The position numbers and the translations under genes were made by a program. The notes under the pieces are model-generated. The model worked only from the letters and a program-made list of their open reading frames with translations, searched no databases and was not told the DNA's origin. From contig QCJQ01000004.1 of NCBI GenBank assembly GCA_003215935.1, positions 1 to 64,000 of the forward strand: a DNA stretch of 64,000 bases. Reading direction: 5' to 3'. Source of the stretch: Prochlorococcus sp. AG-409-D09 (GTDB lineage Bacteria > Cyanobacteriota > Cyanobacteriia > PCC-6307 > Cyanobiaceae). Shown one piece after another: positions 49,526 to 59,925 of the stretch. Positions within the stretch are counted from its first letter, which is position 1. Each line of letters starts with the position of its first letter.

Positions 49526-50490
49526 AAATATCCATCTCTTCTCGCTTCAAATGAGGAAAAGTTATTAAACATAGGTGTTGATAGATATCTCTCCCCAAAA
49601 CTTGGAAGTATTACTACAAGGCGCTTATTTGTCATTTCTTCTCTGCATCCTATTTTTAAGGCGGCTGCTACTGCTGCGCCACTACTGATGCCGCTTAGTA
49701 GTCCTTCTTCATTAGCTAATCGTCTCCCAATATTCAATGCTTCATAATCTGAGATCGTTATTATTTCGTTGATTTGATTTGTATCTAGTACCTTAGGAAT
49801 GAATCCAGCTCCTATTCCTTGAATTTGGTGGGCGCCTGCTTTCCCACCAGAAAGGACCGGACTAGATGAAGGTTCTACAGCGAAAACTTGAAGATTAGGG
49901 TTTTTTTTCTTGAGTAATTTTGAACATCCTGTAATAGTCCCACCAGTTCCTACACCTGTAATCAGCCCATCTATTCTCCCTTCGCAATCTGTCCATATTT
50001 CTTCTCCAGTAGTTCTTTCATGAATCTCAGGATTAGAAGCATTATCAAATTGTTGCAAGAGATAAGAATTGGGAATGGAACTCACTAATTCTTTGGCTAA
50101 TTCAATTGCTCCTTGTATTCCTTCCTTCCCAGGTGTGAGTTGTAATTCGGCTCCATAAGCACGAAGAATAGATCTTCTTTCTGTACTCATAGTATCTGGC
50201 ATTGTAAGGATTAATCTGTATCCCTTGGCTGCGGCAACCATTGCAAGAGCAATACCAGTATTGCCACTTGTAGGTTCTATGAGAACTGTCTTGCCTGGAC
50301 AAATTATTCCTGAAGATTCAGCAGACTCAACCATCGCGCCTGCTATTCGATCTTTTACCGATGCTGTCGGATTAAAGCTTTCTAGCTTGGCGATTAATTC
50401 AGCCTTGCATTTAAATACTTTAGGTAAGCGATTTAGGCGAACCAAGGGAGTGTGACCAACTAGAGCGGTTATATCAGGAGCAATAGTCAT
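49522..50490 (-). CDS. cysK: Cysteine synthase A
   Basis: FNPTASVKDRIA, EPTSGNTGIALA, VGTGGTITG. Confidence 0.95.
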   Translation of the reverse strand: MTIAPDITALVGHTPLVRLNRLPKVFKCKAELIAKLESFNPTASVKDRIAGAMVESAESSGIICPGKTVLIEPTSGNTGIALAMVAAAKGYRLILTMPDTMSTERRSILRAYGAELQLTPGKEGIQGAIELAKELVSSIPNSYLLQQFDNASNPEIHERTTGEEIWTDCEGRIDGLITGVGTGGTITGCSKLLKKKNPNLQVFAVEPSSSPVLSGGKAGAHQIQGIGAGFIPKVLDTNQINEIITISDYEALNIGRRLANEEGLLSGISSGAAVAAALKIGCREEMTNKRLVVILPSFGERYLSTPMFNNFSSFEARRDGYL

Positions 50491-50631
50491 GACATTGATA
50501 AAAAACTCCAGATGAATTCAATTGAAGAATTTCATATGAGTTTATTTATTAGCTATCTTCTTAATGATCTTCTTGATGTGAAATTTTGCTTGCAATATGC
50601 GAGATTTAACTTTGTATCTTAACGAATCTCC

Positions 50632-52248
50632 TTGATTGAGGGAACAATAAAAACTTATAAAACTCCTTATAAAGGCTTGATAATTCTATGGGTTTTGGCA
50701 TGTTTCCTTGCTTTTTTGAGATTAGGGAACCTCCCTCTTAGAGACTTTGATGAAGCCACTGTAGCGAGGGTTGCTTTTGAGTTTCTTGATCAAAAGGGAT
50801 GGGAGAGACTGCTCCCATCAATTTGGAATGAGCCTTATCTTAATAAACCTCCTGGATTGCATTGGTTGATTTCTTTGGCAATGAATTTAGATATAAAGCT
50901 TCTAGATAGAACAGATTCATTGCCTTCGGAATTTTCGATTAGATTTGTGCCTGCATTTCTTTCAACTTTTGTTGTTCCTTTAGGTGGATTGATTCAATGG
51001 AAATTAAGACCTAGAGATTACTCTTCATCACTCTTTACTGCTGGAATCCTTTTAACTCTTCTACCTATTGTTCGACATGGTCGATTAGCAATGTTAGATG
51101 GAACTCAATTAAGTGCAATAGCTTTTCTTTGGTTTTTATTTGTATCTTTGGATAATACAAAACTTGATACTGTTAGATATTTTTTGTCTGGAATTACTTG
51201 TACTTTCATGCTTCTTTTAAAAGCACCTTTACTTATTCCAGCAATAGTGGCTGCGTTGCCAGCATTAATTATAGAAAAAAGAATAAGAATTGTAGATAAG
51301 TTTTTAACTTGGAGATGGTTTTTTGTTGGTATTTTTCCTGGCTTATTGTGGCACATTTATAATGCTTTTTCTAGAGGTTTAGGTGCAATTTCTCCTTGGT
51401 GGGGAGATGGTGCAGGAAGAGTCTTGTTTGATTCTGGAGCTGGGAGTATTGGAAGTAATCTAGGCTTTTGGGTTTCTTTTATTGAAATAATTGAAGGTGG
51501 TTGGCCATGGCTTTTTTTATGGCCATTAGGAATTGCTTTTGCTTGGTCTAAAAGAAAAGAGAAATGGGGTAGATGGGTTTTGTTCTTACAATTAATCATG
51601 AGTTTATCTATTTTGCCTTTAAAGATGCAACTACCCTGGTATAGCCATCCTTTATGGTTACCATTTTCATTAGTATGTGCCCCAGTAGTTAGTGCAATAA
51701 TTCGACCAGATTTTAGTCGGAATTGGATCTCAGAGAAGTCATTAAAATTTATTTCAGTTATATTATTTTTTGTTGGATTATTATTAACTGCAATACCTTT
51801 ATTTTTTCTTGGCTTTAAAGAATATCTTCCTTTATTGTTATCTGTTGGAATTTCTTGGTTGATTGCTGGTAAATGTTTACTTAGTCAAGCTAGAAAAGAC
51901 AGGATTCTTGGTATTTTTACATTATTTTGTGGAAGCTACATTTCTCTGATGCTTTTGATGTCTTCCCCGTTATGGCTATGGGAGTTGAATGAAAATTGGG
52001 ATGTAAGGCCTGTTGCAGAAATGGTAAGGAATAGTCAACAATTAGAAGTTTTTATCGAAGGAAGTTATCAACGACCTAGTCTAAATTGGTATGCAAAAAA
52101 GAAAATCTTAGAATGGGATAAATCTAAAAAATTTCAAATGCTTATAACAAATAATGCTAATAAGATCCTGAAGAATGATGATTCTCATAAATGTATATTA
52201 GTTGATAATTATCGGGAGTGGTCCTTGATTAAATGCGATAATATTTAA
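50632..52248 (+). CDS. Glycosyltransferase family 39/ArnT-like membrane protein
   Basis: LPLRDFDEATVARVAFEFL and NEPYLNKPPGLHWL motifs; about 12 hydrophobic segments. Confidence 0.85.
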   Translation: MIEGTIKTYKTPYKGLIILWVLACFLAFLRLGNLPLRDFDEATVARVAFEFLDQKGWERLLPSIWNEPYLNKPPGLHWLISLAMNLDIKLLDRTDSLPSEFSIRFVPAFLSTFVVPLGGLIQWKLRPRDYSSSLFTAGILLTLLPIVRHGRLAMLDGTQLSAIAFLWFLFVSLDNTKLDTVRYFLSGITCTFMLLLKAPLLIPAIVAALPALIIEKRIRIVDKFLTWRWFFVGIFPGLLWHIYNAFSRGLGAISPWWGDGAGRVLFDSGAGSIGSNLGFWVSFIEIIEGGWPWLFLWPLGIAFAWSKRKEKWGRWVLFLQLIMSLSILPLKMQLPWYSHPLWLPFSLVCAPVVSAIIRPDFSRNWISEKSLKFISVILFFVGLLLTAIPLFFLGFKEYLPLLLSVGISWLIAGKCLLSQARKDRILGIFTLFCGSYISLMLLMSSPLWLWELNENWDVRPVAEMVRNSQQLEVFIEGSYQRPSLNWYAKKKILEWDKSKKFQMLITNNANKILKNDDSHKCILVDNYREWSLIKCDNI

Positions 52249-52391
52249 GTTTTTATTCTTGGAAATATGAATTTTTATCCTAAAATACTTAGTAGGTTAC
52301 TTTTATTTTCATATCAATATTATTAAAGAAGATTTTGAAGACAATTTCTCTTATTGTTGGTAAGAATTAATTAGTATCAACTTAGAAGTTC

Positions 52392-52655
52392 GTGTACATC
52401 ATTGAATTGGTCTTGAAATTTACTCCTTTTCCTCTATCTGTTCAGCGTATGGAATTAGCGAGTGCACAGTCTCTATACTCTCAAATTATTAAGGCTATCC
52501 AGCAAGGTCATCCCAAATTATTAGAACTTACTTGTGAGAAGGTTGATGGTAAGAAAATTGCAGTTTTGGTTGATGAAATTATAGGAATTCAAATTTATGA
52601 AAAAACATCTTCTTCAAGCGGGAACAAAAAACCTGGTTTTTCTTTTGAGAATTAA
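52392..52655 (+). CDS. Conserved hypothetical protein
   Basis: 87 aa; start may be internal MELASAQS at 52449. Confidence 0.6.
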   Translation: MYIIELVLKFTPFPLSVQRMELASAQSLYSQIIKAIQQGHPKLLELTCEKVDGKKIAVLVDEIIGIQIYEKTSSSSGNKKPGFSFEN

Positions 52656-52660
52656 TTCGA

Positions 52661-53365
52661 ATGTTTATTCGACCAGTTAATTCTAAAAAGTCTCCAACTC
52701 TTCTTTTAGATCAAGTTAGTTTTACATGGCCCAATGGTGTAAGAGCTCTTGATAAATGCAGTTTCAAGATTGATAAGCCAGGATTATGGATGATAGTTGG
52801 AAGTAATGGCAGTGGTAAAAGTACACTATTCCGTCTAATCAGAGGAATGATTAAGCCTCAGGAAGGCAATATCAAATGTTTTGCGAAGTCTTCATTGGTT
52901 TTTCAGAATCCAGATCATCAGTTACTTTTGCCAACTTGTAGGAGCGATTTGATGTTGAGTATTCCTGATAATTGTGGATATAGAGAACGAACTCTGCGCA
53001 TTCGGAATGCACTGAATCAAGTTGGCTTATGTGGAATGGAAGATAGACCTATTCATACACTTAGTGGAGGCGAGAAGCAGCGTCTAGCTCTTGCTGGCGC
53101 ATTAGTTAGTGAATCTAATTTGTTGCTTTTAGATGAGCCAACAGCGCTTCTTGACCCTCAGAGTCAGCAGTCAATTCTTGAAATTGTTCACAAATTGTCA
53201 ACAGACGGAAATGGAATGATCATCTCTATTTGGATCACCCATCGATTAGAGGAACTTCACTACTGCAATGGAGCTGCAATGATGGATAAGGGAAGAGTAG
53301 GTCCCTGGGAAAAGGGAAAAGATATATTCCATCGAATAAATTCACTTGCAGGGCGGAGGGGATGA
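52661..53365 (+). CDS. ABC transporter ATP-binding protein (EcfA/CbiO-like)
   Basis: VGSNGSGKSTLFRLI, HTLSGGEKQRLALAGAL, LLLDEPTALLDP. Confidence 0.9.
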   Translation: MFIRPVNSKKSPTLLLDQVSFTWPNGVRALDKCSFKIDKPGLWMIVGSNGSGKSTLFRLIRGMIKPQEGNIKCFAKSSLVFQNPDHQLLLPTCRSDLMLSIPDNCGYRERTLRIRNALNQVGLCGMEDRPIHTLSGGEKQRLALAGALVSESNLLLLDEPTALLDPQSQQSILEIVHKLSTDGNGMIISIWITHRLEELHYCNGAAMMDKGRVGPWEKGKDIFHRINSLAGRRG

Positions 53366-53386
53366 GAGTTAAGTTCTTGTGTGTAA

Positions 53387-53458
53387 TCCTCGGTAGCTCA
53401 GCGGTAGAGCGATCGGCTGTTAACCGATTGGTCGCAGGTTCGAATCCCGCCCGGGGAG
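53387..53458 (+). tRNA. tRNA-Asn (anticodon GTT)
   Basis: Acceptor TCCTCGG/CCGGGGA, D-loop GCTCAGCGGTAGAGC, anticodon loop CTGTTAA, T-arm GGTTCGAATCC; 72 nt. Confidence 0.97.
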
Positions 53459-53483
53459 TTTTAATAGAATTATCCTGAAGCTC

Positions 53484-53500
53484 AGGCAACTTTTTTGCCT
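53484..53500 (+). terminator. Weak hairpin downstream of tRNA-Asn
   Basis: AGGCAA-(5 nt)-TTGCCT. Confidence 0.3.
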
Positions 53501-53741
53501 TATAAGTATTTTTTAATCCATTACAAAGATTTAAATGAATTAAGATTCTAAGATTCTTGGAATCTTAAAAATTTTTACTAGCTTTTGTATTATTCTTATA
53601 CATAAATCTCAATGCTTTTATTTCTTGAAATAAAAGAGAATTTGAGCCATATATACTATTGTATTAGATGAATATAAAATCAATTACTCGCATAAAGATA
53701 TCTGCCTTAAATTCTGGATGCTTGCCTTTATATAGTCCTTG

Positions 53742-53893
53742 TTTAATTTTGATGACACAAAAAATATCCCTAATCGTTATTCAAATATTCAGACTAAAAA
53801 ATATAATATAGAATTAAAAGAATTCGCTAAAAAAAAGTAGGAATTACATTCATTGATGGTGGAGATATAATTAGTGATCAAATTCTTAATTAA
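53742..53893 (+). pseudogene. Candidate decayed ORF fragment (frameshift in A8 run)
   Basis: Frame 1: FNFDDTKNIPNRYSNIQTKKYNIELKEFAKKK*; compensating one base in the A8 run (53829-53836) continues VGITFIDGGDIISDQILN*. Confidence 0.35.
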
Positions 53894-54498
53894 TTTTCTT
53901 CCTACTCTTAATTAGTTTCTTGAAAACACAACTTCTCATAACGGCTTGAGTGAAATTTTTTTCAAATATTATTGAATTAAGAGATACAGAATTATATGAT
54001 TAAGAAAACATATTTGCCTGTGGGATAAAGGATGTAGAAATTTTAAATTTTTATACTCTGAGATATAGGACTTTCTCTATGACATTCCAATCAGCTTCTC
54101 CAAAAAAGAGAAAGACAGTATCGATATGCTTTTCAGGTCAATTATGATCTATGAAATATGCCTTATGAAATATTTTTTTTGTGATTAGTAGAATTTTTTT
54201 GAAGTTCTATTGAAATTTGTTCAGATTTTTAATGTGTTTTTTCAGGATTTAGAGAAAATTCCTTAACAGAGCGTTGCTTAAATTGGAAGACTTTCTAAAG
54301 ACAGTGGCTTGTATTTTGGCCGTTTTTTCTGAGAGAAGCCAGTCTATGTAAGCTTTCTGGGTGATTTTTTGAATATTTGTTGGTTTTTTGTAATTCTGCA
54401 ATAAAAACAAAATCTTGAGAGAATCGTACAAATTCTTGAATAGCGGCTTTTGCGAGCTAGTTATTCTCTTCCTTTTTGTTCTACTTGAGTCCGATCTG

Positions 54499-55296
54499 AT
54501 GAAGCCTTGTATTTTGTTGATCGAAGATGACCATGATATGCGGGATCTGGTATCAGGACATTTAGAGCATACTGGATTTGATGTTCACAAGGCTGAAGAC
54601 GGTATTAGAGGGCAAGCTCTTGCGCTGCAATATGTACCAGATTTAATTCTTCTTGATTTAATGCTGCCAGGAGTTGATGGTTTAACTCTGTGCCAAAGAT
54701 TGAGAAGGGATGAGAGAACTGCATCAATTCCGATTTTGATGATTACGGCGCTTGGAGGGATTAAAGATAAGGTGACAGGTTTCAATTCAGGCGCAGATGA
54801 TTACATCACTAAACCTTTTGATCTTGATGAATTACAGGTAAGAGTAAAAGCGCTTTTAAGAAGAACTAATAGGGCTCCATTAGGTTCAAGTAGTCAACAA
54901 GAGATACTTAATTATGGACCTTTGACATTGGTCCCAGAAAGGTTTGAAGCAATATGGTTTGATTTGCCTGTGCGCTTAACTCATCTTGAATTTGAGTTAC
55001 TTCATTGTTTATTGCAACGTCATGGGCAAACAGTTGCACCCTCATTGATTTTAAAAGAAGTTTGGGGATATGAACCTGATGATGATATTGAAACTATTCG
55101 TGTTCATGTTCGTCATTTGCGAACTAAATTAGAGCCTGATCCAAGGAAGCCTCGTTTTATTAAAACTGTATATGGTGCTGGTTATTGCCTTGAATTGCCA
55201 ACAGGAGATGAGATTCAAGAAGTGAAAAATTTAATTAACCAATCTAGAGAAGATAAAAAAATGCAAAATAATCAAGCAGAAAAAGCTATTGCTTAA
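54499..55296 (+). CDS. rpaA: OmpR-type response regulator RpaA
   Basis: [29 protein letters not shown]...[11 protein letters not shown]...[46 protein letters not shown]. Confidence 0.88.
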   Translation: MKPCILLIEDDHDMRDLVSGHLEHTGFDVHKAEDGIRGQALALQYVPDLILLDLMLPGVDGLTLCQRLRRDERTASIPILMITALGGIKDKVTGFNSGADDYITKPFDLDELQVRVKALLRRTNRAPLGSSSQQEILNYGPLTLVPERFEAIWFDLPVRLTHLEFELLHCLLQRHGQTVAPSLILKEVWGYEPDDDIETIRVHVRHLRTKLEPDPRKPRFIKTVYGAGYCLELPTGDEIQEVKNLINQSREDKKMQNNQAEKAIA

Positions 55297-56251
55297 TTCT
55301 ATTTATTTCAAGTAAAGCTACTTCCCATGCAAGTCTTGGTTGAACGTAGTTTATTAGTTGATAGCGAAGTTTATCTAGCCTTTGGATGGTTTTTGGATTG
55401 TAATCTTTTAACCAAATATTTTGTTGCAACCAGGTAATAATCCAAACTTGTTGTTCATTACTTAATTCTTCTGTTAGGTTTCTTGCTAATGATAAAGCGC
55501 TTAGGCAATCTTCAGGTAAATTTTGAAGTAATGCCCAGAGATGTTCAGGAATCTCTTCCTTATATTTGAGATGTTTTAAAAATGCTCCTGGTGATCCATT
55601 CGCAAGATTTAGAATTTCTTGTTCTTTGATTTCTTGGGAGTTTTCAGAGTAAATGTTTGTATCAACTTGAGAAAGAATATGTTTTATGAATGTTTCTTTG
55701 AGTGGATTAAATGGAATTATTTGACATCGAGAGCGAATTGTGTCCAATAATAATTCTTGCCTTTCACAAATTAAAATTAATATTCCTTTGTTAGGCTCTT
55801 CAAGGGTTTTGAGTAATGCATTTGCAGCTGCTTCATTAATTCTTTCAATATCTTCTATGATTATGATGCTGAGTGTTGATTCTATAGGTGTACGGCTAAG
55901 AAATCTTTTTAAGCTTCGAATTTGCTCAAGTCTAATTTGAGGTTGTGTTTTATATATAATATGTTCATCTTCTGCTTTAGATTTATTAATTAACTGTCCT
56001 TTATATAAATAAGTTGGTTCAATCAGTAAAAAATCTGGATGGTTTGAATTTTCTATTTTTCTTCTAGTATCTAGACTAGCTAAATTATTATTTATAATTG
56101 CTTCAGAAAATCTTAAAGCTGTTTTTTTTCTGCCGACCCCCTCTGGTCCAGAGAAAATATATGCCGGTGAAATTTTATTTTTTTTAAGAGCAGACTGTAA
56201 AATAGATATTGAATATTCTTGTCCAATTATATCTTCAAATATATTTTCCAT
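55286..56251 (-). CDS. holB: DNA polymerase III delta' subunit
   Basis: [45 protein letters not shown]; next to tmk. Confidence 0.9.
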   Translation of the reverse strand: MENIFEDIIGQEYSISILQSALKKNKISPAYIFSGPEGVGRKKTALRFSEAIINNNLASLDTRRKIENSNHPDFLLIEPTYLYKGQLINKSKAEDEHIIYKTQPQIRLEQIRSLKRFLSRTPIESTLSIIIIEDIERINEAAANALLKTLEEPNKGILILICERQELLLDTIRSRCQIIPFNPLKETFIKHILSQVDTNIYSENSQEIKEQEILNLANGSPGAFLKHLKYKEEIPEHLWALLQNLPEDCLSALSLARNLTEELSNEQQVWIITWLQQNIWLKDYNPKTIQRLDKLRYQLINYVQPRLAWEVALLEINRIKQ

Positions 56252-56258
56252 TTTATAA

Positions 56259-56906
56259 TTATAGTTGTTTATTATATACTTTTAAAGTACTTGAAAGATA
56301 CTGATTTATCTTTTCACTTATTATTTCTTGTGATAAGGTTGCAGGAATTTTGACCCAGTTTTTTTCCTGAGCTAATTGACAAAAACCATTTGCGACTCTT
56401 TGCAGGAATTCTTTCCCTTCACTTTCAATTCTGTCATTAGTTAAAGTATTTCTTCTTTCAATACTTTCCTTACTATTCATATTAAGTAGAAATGTTATAT
56501 CTGGATGAATTCCTTGAGTTGCGATTGTTTCTAATTCTTTAATTAATTGCATATTTAATTTCCTTCCATAGCCTTGATAGGCAATTGTTGAGCCACTAAA
56601 TCTGTCACTGATAACCCAGTCACCTTTCTCTAATGCTGGTTGAATTATTTTCGTTACATGTTGAGCTCTATCAGCGGCATAAAGTAAAAGTTCTGTTATA
56701 GGTGCTGGATAATCATTTGATTGAGCATTTAGAAGTATTTTTCTTACTTCTACTCCTAAGTCTGTTCCTCCTGGTTCACGAGTTATATAACACTTTTTGT
56801 CTTTTGGCATTAACCCGCTTTGGGGTAGCCATTCTTTAAGTTGATTGACTTGAGTGGTTTTTCCACATCCATCGATTCCTTCAAAAACAATAAAGCGCCC
56901 ATTCAT
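56259..56906 (-). CDS. tmk: Thymidylate kinase
   Basis: FIVFEGIDGCGKTTQ, TREPGGTDLG, DRFSGSTIAYQGYGR. Confidence 0.95.
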   Translation of the reverse strand: MNGRFIVFEGIDGCGKTTQVNQLKEWLPQSGLMPKDKKCYITREPGGTDLGVEVRKILLNAQSNDYPAPITELLLYAADRAQHVTKIIQPALEKGDWVISDRFSGSTIAYQGYGRKLNMQLIKELETIATQGIHPDITFLLNMNSKESIERRNTLTNDRIESEGKEFLQRVANGFCQLAQEKNWVKIPATLSQEIISEKINQYLSSTLKVYNKQL

Positions 56907-59236
56907 TTTATTTTTAGTGACAAGGCATTTAAAACGACACTTATTGAACTTAAGGCCATCAATAAAGATGCTATTGGAGGTGAAAGTAGTAATCCAAAGT
57001 TAGGTAAAAGTAAACCAGCTGCAATGGGTAAAGCAATAATGTTGTAACCAAAAGCCCAAATTAAATTTTGCTGTATTTTTTTCATGGCTCTTTTTGATAA
57101 TAAAATTGCATCTGGTAGGCTTTCTAACTTGTCTCCTAGTAAAATTAAATCTGCTGACTCTTGAGCTATTTGTGTTCCTGTTCCAATAGCTATTCCAAGA
57201 TCGGATGCAGCTAATGCAGGAGCATCATTGATTCCGTCACCAACCATTGCAACTGCTCCTTCTTTTTGCAATTCTTTTAATCTATTTTGTTTTTGATTAG
57301 GAAGAAGTTGCCAACCAAGTTGATTATTATTAAACCCTAATTTATTTCCTAAATACTTCACGGCATTTTTCCTATCTCCACTAAAAATACTTAAAGAAAG
57401 ATTTTGTTTGCGTAATCTTGATAGTGCAATATCAACATCTTTGCGCAATTTATCATCAATATGAATGATACCTAATAATTTCTGACTATCAGCCACTCCA
57501 ATTATTGATTGATGTTGAATATTTCTTTTTTCTAGATCTAAGATAATTTTTGAATCAAATTTAATTCCTTCGCTTTGAATCCATTCAGGTGTACCTATTA
57601 AAAAAGAACTTTCATTGTTCTGAACTTTTCCTTTGATACCCTTGCCTGGATATGTAATAACATTAGAAGTTTTAAGTAGCTTTAATTCTCTATTCTCTGC
57701 TTCTTGAAGAATTGCATGTGCGATAGGATGCCGACTATTTTTTTCGAGACTTGCTGCAATTTGAAAGAGTTTGTCTGGGTCATTTGCGTTTGAGTAATCA
57801 ACAACTAATGGCCTTCCAATAGTTAATGTCCCAGTTTTGTCAAAAACAATTTGTTTAATGTTTGAGGCGATTTCTAGGACATCTCCACCTCTAAATAACC
57901 ATCCTTGCTTTGCTGCTTGACCAGATGCAACTGTTATTACTGTTGGAGTTGCTAGGCCAAGAGCGCAGGGACAAGCTATTACGAGGACAGCAATTGATAG
58001 TTGTAAAGCTAGTCCTAGAGGTGTTTGAGCTTCAGCACCTAGAGACATATGTAATCCATGCTGATGATGCATCAAGATTGGATTAGGTGTATTTATTACC
58101 TCTGGCCAAATTTTTGTTCCTAATTGCCACCAAAAAAAGAAAGTTGCCAATGCTAATGCAGTAACTCCATAGCAGAATCTCCCTGCAACACGATCAGCAA
58201 GTCTTTGAATTGGTGCTTTTCGAGCTTGTGCTTCTTCGACGAGACCAACTATTCGCGCTAATGCAGTTTCAGCTCCTATTTTTTTTACTTCGATTATCAA
58301 TGTTGATTCTAAGTTTAAAGTTCCTGAAGAAAGTTCTGTACCTTTAGATGCATTTATAGGCAATGGCTCTCCAGTAAGACTTGATACGTCAATAGCAGAA
58401 TTCCCTTCAAGAACTATTCCATCTACTGGTACTCTATCTCCAGCAAGGAGTTGTAATTTTTCTCCTGGCTTTAGCGCTCCAACTCTTACTTCTTTGACTT
58501 CATTATCTGATATAAATAGCCTTGCTGTTTCTGGTTGTAACTGAATTAATTCTTGAAGTGCTTTTCCTGTTTTGAAACGTGCACGCTCTTCTAAGAATCT
58601 TCCTAAAAGAACGAAGCCTAAAAGCATAACAGGCTCATTAAAAAAACAAGGCCATGAAACTTGCGGCCAAATTAATGCAATTAAACTTGCAAAATAAGCA
58701 CTACAAACTCCTAATCCAACAAGAGTATCCATGCTTGGAGCAAAAGCTATGGCAGATTTAAATCCAGCTTTTATGATCGCGAATCCAGGACCTAATAAGG
58801 CAACCGTTGCAAGAGTTGCATGAAAAGGAAGTGTGCCAAGTAATTGAATATCAATTTGTCCATTTTCGGCAAGATGCCCTAATCCGGACAAAATCAGTAA
58901 AGATAAGGCAATTATTAGTTGTTTCCATTGGTTCCAAAAGTTTTTTTGAGCAATTAATTCTGATGCTGTTTTTTGATCAGAAAAACTATTTGTCCTATTT
59001 TTTGCGATAAAACCACGATTATTAAGTGCGATTAGAACCTGATCTACTTGGCTACCTTTGCCATCTTTAAGATCTAAACAAGCTGTTTTTGTTACTAAAT
59101 TCACGCTTGCTTTTTGAACAGATGGTTGATCAAGAAGGATTTTCTCTACTGTGCGGACACATCCACCACATTTCATACCATCTATCTCAATCAAGACTGA
59201 ATGATTTTTGTTTGGAGCGATTTTTTTATAGCTCAA
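56903..59236 (-). CDS. Copper-type P1B heavy-metal ATPase
   Basis: N-terminal MKCGGCVRTVE, CPCALGLATP, DKTGTLTIG, GDGINDAPALA. Confidence 0.94.
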   Translation of the reverse strand: MSYKKIAPNKNHSVLIEIDGMKCGGCVRTVEKILLDQPSVQKASVNLVTKTACLDLKDGKGSQVDQVLIALNNRGFIAKNRTNSFSDQKTASELIAQKNFWNQWKQLIIALSLLILSGLGHLAENGQIDIQLLGTLPFHATLATVALLGPGFAIIKAGFKSAIAFAPSMDTLVGLGVCSAYFASLIALIWPQVSWPCFFNEPVMLLGFVLLGRFLEERARFKTGKALQELIQLQPETARLFISDNEVKEVRVGALKPGEKLQLLAGDRVPVDGIVLEGNSAIDVSSLTGEPLPINASKGTELSSGTLNLESTLIIEVKKIGAETALARIVGLVEEAQARKAPIQRLADRVAGRFCYGVTALALATFFFWWQLGTKIWPEVINTPNPILMHHQHGLHMSLGAEAQTPLGLALQLSIAVLVIACPCALGLATPTVITVASGQAAKQGWLFRGGDVLEIASNIKQIVFDKTGTLTIGRPLVVDYSNANDPDKLFQIAASLEKNSRHPIAHAILQEAENRELKLLKTSNVITYPGKGIKGKVQNNESSFLIGTPEWIQSEGIKFDSKIILDLEKRNIQHQSIIGVADSQKLLGIIHIDDKLRKDVDIALSRLRKQNLSLSIFSGDRKNAVKYLGNKLGFNNNQLGWQLLPNQKQNRLKELQKEGAVAMVGDGINDAPALAASDLGIAIGTGTQIAQESADLILLGDKLESLPDAILLSKRAMKKIQQNLIWAFGYNIIALPIAAGLLLPNFGLLLSPPIASLLMALSSISVVLNALSLKIK

Positions 59237-59391
59237 GGAAAATTAAATTTTTTTATAGTGTAGTGGAGTTTAAATTAATCTAAAAATTAATAGAAAATTT
59301 ACTAAACAGTAAAAATTTAGTTAAGGATTTATCAATATATTAACTTTAATTCATTCATGATAGCTATATATGTTGTGATTTCAGTTTTCTC

Positions 59392-59913
59392 GTGCCAAGA
59401 AGTCAAAACAAAGACAACTTTCTTGATAAGGCCTTCACAAAAATGGCAGAAGGCATTGTCAAGATGATGCCAATAGCTTCTAAAGAGAAGGAGGCTTACC
59501 TTTATTATCGAAAAGGCTTATCAGCGCAAAATGATGGCGATTATTCGGAAGCTCTTGAATACTATGAAGAAAGCCTGAGGCTGGAAGATAATTCTGTTGA
59601 TAGAGGAGAGACCCTTAAAAATATGGCCATTATTTTTATGAGTAATGGAGATGAGGAACGTGCTTTGGATACTTATTTAAAAGCATTAGATCAGAATCCT
59701 AAGCAACCATCATGCTTGAAAAATATGGGTCTTATTTATGAAAAACGTGGGCGTATGGCACAGCGTGCAGGGAATCAGGATGAGAGCGATATATGGTTTG
59801 ATAGGGCTGCTGATGTTTGGACTAAAGCTGTAAGATTATATCCAGGGGGATATTTGGATATAGAGAATTGGTTGAAAACAACTGGTAGAGGGAATGTAGA
59901 TGTTTATTTATAA
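59392..59913 (+). CDS. ycf3: Photosystem I assembly protein Ycf3
   Basis: 173 aa TPR protein; [34 protein letters not shown]. Confidence 0.93.
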   Translation: MPRSQNKDNFLDKAFTKMAEGIVKMMPIASKEKEAYLYYRKGLSAQNDGDYSEALEYYEESLRLEDNSVDRGETLKNMAIIFMSNGDEERALDTYLKALDQNPKQPSCLKNMGLIYEKRGRMAQRAGNQDESDIWFDRAADVWTKAVRLYPGGYLDIENWLKTTGRGNVDVYL

Positions 59914-59925
59914 AATCTTTTTTAA

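Noticed and set aside
53235-53489. ORF spanning the minus strand of tRNA-Asn
   Set aside because: Contains the well-known spurious tRNA-antisense peptide (RAGFEPATNRLTADRSTAELP).
53459-54498. attR-like duplication of the tRNA-Asn 3' end
   Set aside because: No second copy of GGTTCGAATCCCGCC or a clear part of it found downstream by eye.
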